From Rhinolophus ferrumequinum (lineage: Eukaryota; Chordata; Mammalia; Chiroptera; Rhinolophidae): DNA of 64,000 bases. The notes under the pieces were generated by a model that saw only the letters and a program-made list of their open reading frames with translations, was not told the DNA's origin and made no database searches. This document shows, in pieces, positions 62,301-64,000 of the stretch. The stretch is from positions 14,066,292 through 14,130,291 of the forward strand of contig NC_046304.1 of the NCBI RefSeq assembly GCF_004115265.2. The letters are read 5' to 3'. The stretch's first letter is position 1. Each line of letters opens with the position of its first letter. The position numbers were made by a program, and so were the translations under genes.

Positions 62301-64000
62301 CTTGTCTGCTCTCCACCCCCTTTTCTCTGTTAAGCAGGGATGGGCTGGTAGTCCTGAGAGCCACCAGGGAAACAGGGCTCTGACCAGGCTCTGTCATGCA
62401 CCGCCCTAGCTACCTGTGTTTCCGACTGCTGGGTGCGGCCCTGCCTCTGCTGTCCAAGGAGCAGCTACAGCTGGTGATGCGAGGGGACCTGATCCGACAT
62501 TACGGGGAACACATGGTCACTGCTAAGGTGGGTGCCGCCCCTGCAGCCCTACACTGCCAGAAAAGGCCGGGCAACCCGGCTGCCTCCTTCAGGAAGGGGG
62601 TAGGCTGCCTCAGCGATCAGCCAGCTTCTAGAAAACAGGCTTGCTCTTTGCTCCTGCAATAGTGGGTCTTCCTGCCTCAGCCCCTGCCTGGGATGGGCAA
62701 GCATAGCTGCTGTTGAGAGGGGCCTGGGACCTGGGTCTCTTGCCTCTGGGTAAAGTGAGCTACTTGAGCCCCCCACGACTGTTTCCCCGCGAATGGAGTT
62801 TTGACTAGGTCAGCCCTTCTGCCCTTGGGCCCCTCAGCAGAGACATGTCCAGCCAGTGGCATACCCAGGCCTCCATCCACCCCAGTGTTATGAGAAGGAG
62901 TGTCATCCTCATCACTGAAGTTGTTCTGAGCACTGTCTACTCCCCACACTAAGCTGAGGGCGAGTCCAGTGGCGGTTAAGAATGTGGAATGGGGGACCAG
63001 ACCGCTGGGTGCCAGTCCTGGCTCCACCGCTCACTAGCTGTGTGATGCTGTGTGATCTTGTGTAGTTTGCTTCCCTTCCCTGTGCCTGCCTCTCTTTATC
63101 TCTGAGACAAGAGGAGCAGTGCTTCCTCAAAAATCGTGGTGAAAATGATACCCAGTTAATACCCACAAGGCACCCAGAGCAGTGCCCACTGCACAGGATA
63201 TGCTGCTGGGTTTGCTCCCCTCACCAGCTGCTTGCACCTCTACAAGCAGCTTCGGGGAGATGCATTCCCATTAGAATTGTGGGTGAAGGACAGGTCAGAA
63301 AATAGAGAGCTGTGATGAAGAGCGTGGCTGGAGGCCAGGCTGAGCGGGCCCGTATCCCATATGCACCCGCTTGGAGCCCTGTGACCCTCAGAGATTACTT
63401 CTAAGTTTTTCTGTGCCTCATTTTCTTCATCTGTAAAATGACAAAAGAGGCCCACGGCAGAGGGTTTTGTTACAAAGATTAAACAAGCTGCCACACAAAA
63501 TATGTCGCATGGTGTCCAGCATGTAGTAATAAGCACGTAAGAGATTTTAAGCTCCACTCTGATACAGCTAAGAGGTGGTAGAAGTAGGATTTGAACCCAG
63601 GTCAGATTGATGGCCCAGTCTGGACTCTGAACCACTGCTCTGCCCTGTCTCAAGCCCAGAAAACAGCTGCCCTGATCCAGTGAGAAGTGAGAAGGAGGGG
63701 CCTTCTGGGGCTGGCTGTGTGGGGGCTGGAGCGGTCAGATGGGGACAGGCCTTGATGCCAGACAGCAGCATTGGGGCGTAAGACAATTGAGCCTGGCTAT
63801 GCAGGGGAGCCTGGGCCTTGGTTTACCACGTTGGGTAGGAGGCTGATGGGATTGTCCCTGACTCTTGCAGTTCCCGAACCAGTTCAAGTTTGCTCCAGAG
63901 ATGAACGAGTATGTGGGAACCTTCCTGGAAGGCTGCCGGGATGACCCCGAACGGCAGTTGGCCGTGATGGTGGCCTTCACATCCCTCACCAATCAGGGCC
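59140..64000 (+). CDS. MYBBP1A: MYB-binding protein 1A (5' part: coding exons 1-9, continues past window)
   Basis: Exons 59140-59346, 59578-59673, 60398-60481, 60563-60637, 60732-60839, 61783-61958, 62121-62288, 62410-62527 and 63871-64000+ join in frame to 387 residues plus one base, about 29% of the roughly 1330-residue protein. Recognised from SREFLDFFWDIAKP, RPALFANLFGVLALFQSGRL, KSVKLLQALAQY, DKFPRFWKEVVEQGLL and FKFAPEMNEYVGTFLEGC. It belongs to the Pol5/MYBBP1A family of helical-repeat nucleolar proteins, which repress or co-activate transcription factors and act in rRNA synthesis and ribosome assembly; in stress it leaves the nucleolus and activates p53. The acidic middle and basic C-terminal nucleolar signals are outside the window. 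The start at 59,140 was chosen for position relative to the family N-terminus; an in-frame ATG at 59,083 would add 19 residues. Confidence 0.96.
59347..59577 (+). other. MYBBP1A intron 1 carrying a 40-bp inverted repeat
   Basis: 231-base intron. Arms at 59,381-59,420 and 59,445-59,484 pair over 40 bases with one mismatch around a 24-base loop. See findings. Confidence 0.9.
59578..59673 (+). CDS. MYBBP1A: MYBBP1A coding exon 2
   Basis: Residues 70-101, GSEMKYALKRLITGLGVGRE to SLALAQ. Acceptor TCCGCAG, donor GTGAGG. Confidence 0.95.
59674..60397. other. MYBBP1A intron 2
   Basis: 724 bases; no recognised repeat or exon. Confidence 0.7.
60398..60481 (+). CDS. MYBBP1A: MYBBP1A coding exon 3
   Basis: Residues 102-129, LLQSFEDIPLCSILKQIEEK and HDLQKIKK. 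A second AG nine bases inside the exon (TTACAG) could remove LLQ; the upstream acceptor matches the family sequence. Confidence 0.93.
60563..60637 (+). CDS. MYBBP1A: MYBBP1A coding exon 4
   Basis: Residues 130-154, beginning AMMRPALFANLFGVLALFQS. Acceptor TTTTCTAG, donor GTAAGA. Confidence 0.95.
60732..60839 (+). CDS. MYBBP1A: MYBBP1A coding exon 5
   Basis: Residues 155-190, DSEALMKSVKLLQALAQYYN to VDILSE. Donor GTACGC. Confidence 0.95.
60840..61782. other. MYBBP1A intron 5, with an unresolved interspersed repeat
   Basis: 943 bases. 60,868-61,255 is A/T-rich and ends in 'cagtagccacatgtggcc' and 'ggacagtgcagccctagaac', phrases of a common mammalian dispersed repeat I cannot assign to a family. 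A short MIR-like piece may lie at 61,430-61,500. Confidence 0.5.
61783..61958 (+). CDS. MYBBP1A: MYBBP1A coding exon 6
   Basis: Residues 191-248 plus two bases, VPEAMWQEILPKVLKVDLNS to LFSDENIP. The donor is CCCCAG then GTGTGA, joining to give Arg249. Confidence 0.94.
62121..62288 (+). CDS. MYBBP1A: MYBBP1A coding exon 7
   Basis: Residues 250-304 with split edge codons, LVIVLKMAAASVKKERKLPT to QFWPA. Acceptor CCAAAG is weak in pyrimidines just before the AG but the frame and family sequence fix it. Confidence 0.94.
62410..62527 (+). CDS. MYBBP1A: MYBBP1A coding exon 8
   Basis: Completes Ser305 and encodes 306-344, YLCFRLLGAALPLLSKEQLQ to GEHMVTAK. Donor GTGGGT. Confidence 0.95.
62528..63870. 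other. MYBBP1A intron 8 with MIR copies
   Basis: 1343 bases. MIR phrases at 62,970-63,130 ('tcactagctgtgtgatgctg'), 63,330-63,540 ('cctcattttcttcatctg', 'taaaatgacaaaagagg') and, antisense, 63,545-63,650 ('aggatttgaacccaggtcag'). Confidence 0.65.
63871..64000 (+). CDS. MYBBP1A: MYBBP1A coding exon 9 (cut by window end)
   Basis: Residues 345-387 and onward, FPNQFKFAPEMNEYVGTFLE then DDPERQLAVMVAFTSLTNQG. The exon has no donor before base 64,000, so it continues outside. Confidence 0.94.

Overview
The window is nuclear DNA of a placental mammal, very probably a bat. The evidence is three spliced genes whose exons translate into recognisable mammalian proteins (SMTNL2, GGT6, MYBBP1A), a background of MIR, L2, L1 and MER5-type repeats, and several young tRNA-derived SINEs of the bat VES/Rhin type with intact target-site duplications. 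There are also short Tc1/mariner-type DNA elements with TA duplications, a class that stayed active late in bats but not in most other mammals. The SINE subtype and the mariner-like elements suggest a horseshoe or Old World leaf-nosed bat lineage; that is recalled from family knowledge, not searched. Gene order (SMTNL2, then GGT6 and MYBBP1A in the opposite orientation) matches human 17p13.2 read in reverse.

Layout. 1-10.6 kb: intergenic flank downstream of SMTNL2, with old repeats, an L1 3' end and a cluster of three bat SINEs. 10.6-30.1 kb: SMTNL2 on the minus strand, all eight coding exons present, joining into an uninterrupted 461-residue frame; its first exon lies in a CpG island (about 29.5-30.4 kb). 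30.4-55.1 kb: 25 kb intergenic. The SMTNL2-proximal part (30.4-37.9 kb) is GC-rich with few repeats and holds a candidate muscle regulatory element. The rest is dense in L1/HAL1, a mariner-like MITE, C/T-rich tracts, MER5-type elements and a SINE split by an LTR. 55.16-58.0 kb: GGT6 on the plus strand, four coding exons, 495 residues. 59.1-64.0 kb: the first nine coding exons of MYBBP1A on the plus strand, running off the end of the window.

The three genes are neighbours by synteny and do not form a pathway: SMTNL2 is a smoothelin-like calponin-homology protein, GGT6 a divergent membrane gamma-glutamyltransferase relative, MYBBP1A a nucleolar transcription and ribosome-biogenesis factor. No new multi-gene system was found. 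The best unexplained structures are a near-perfect 40-bp inverted repeat just inside MYBBP1A intron 1, and an L1 copy that keeps its 5' end but stops in ORF1 at an A-rich tail between long target duplications. Also notable are two SINEs stacked on one target site, and MITEs nested in older repeats.
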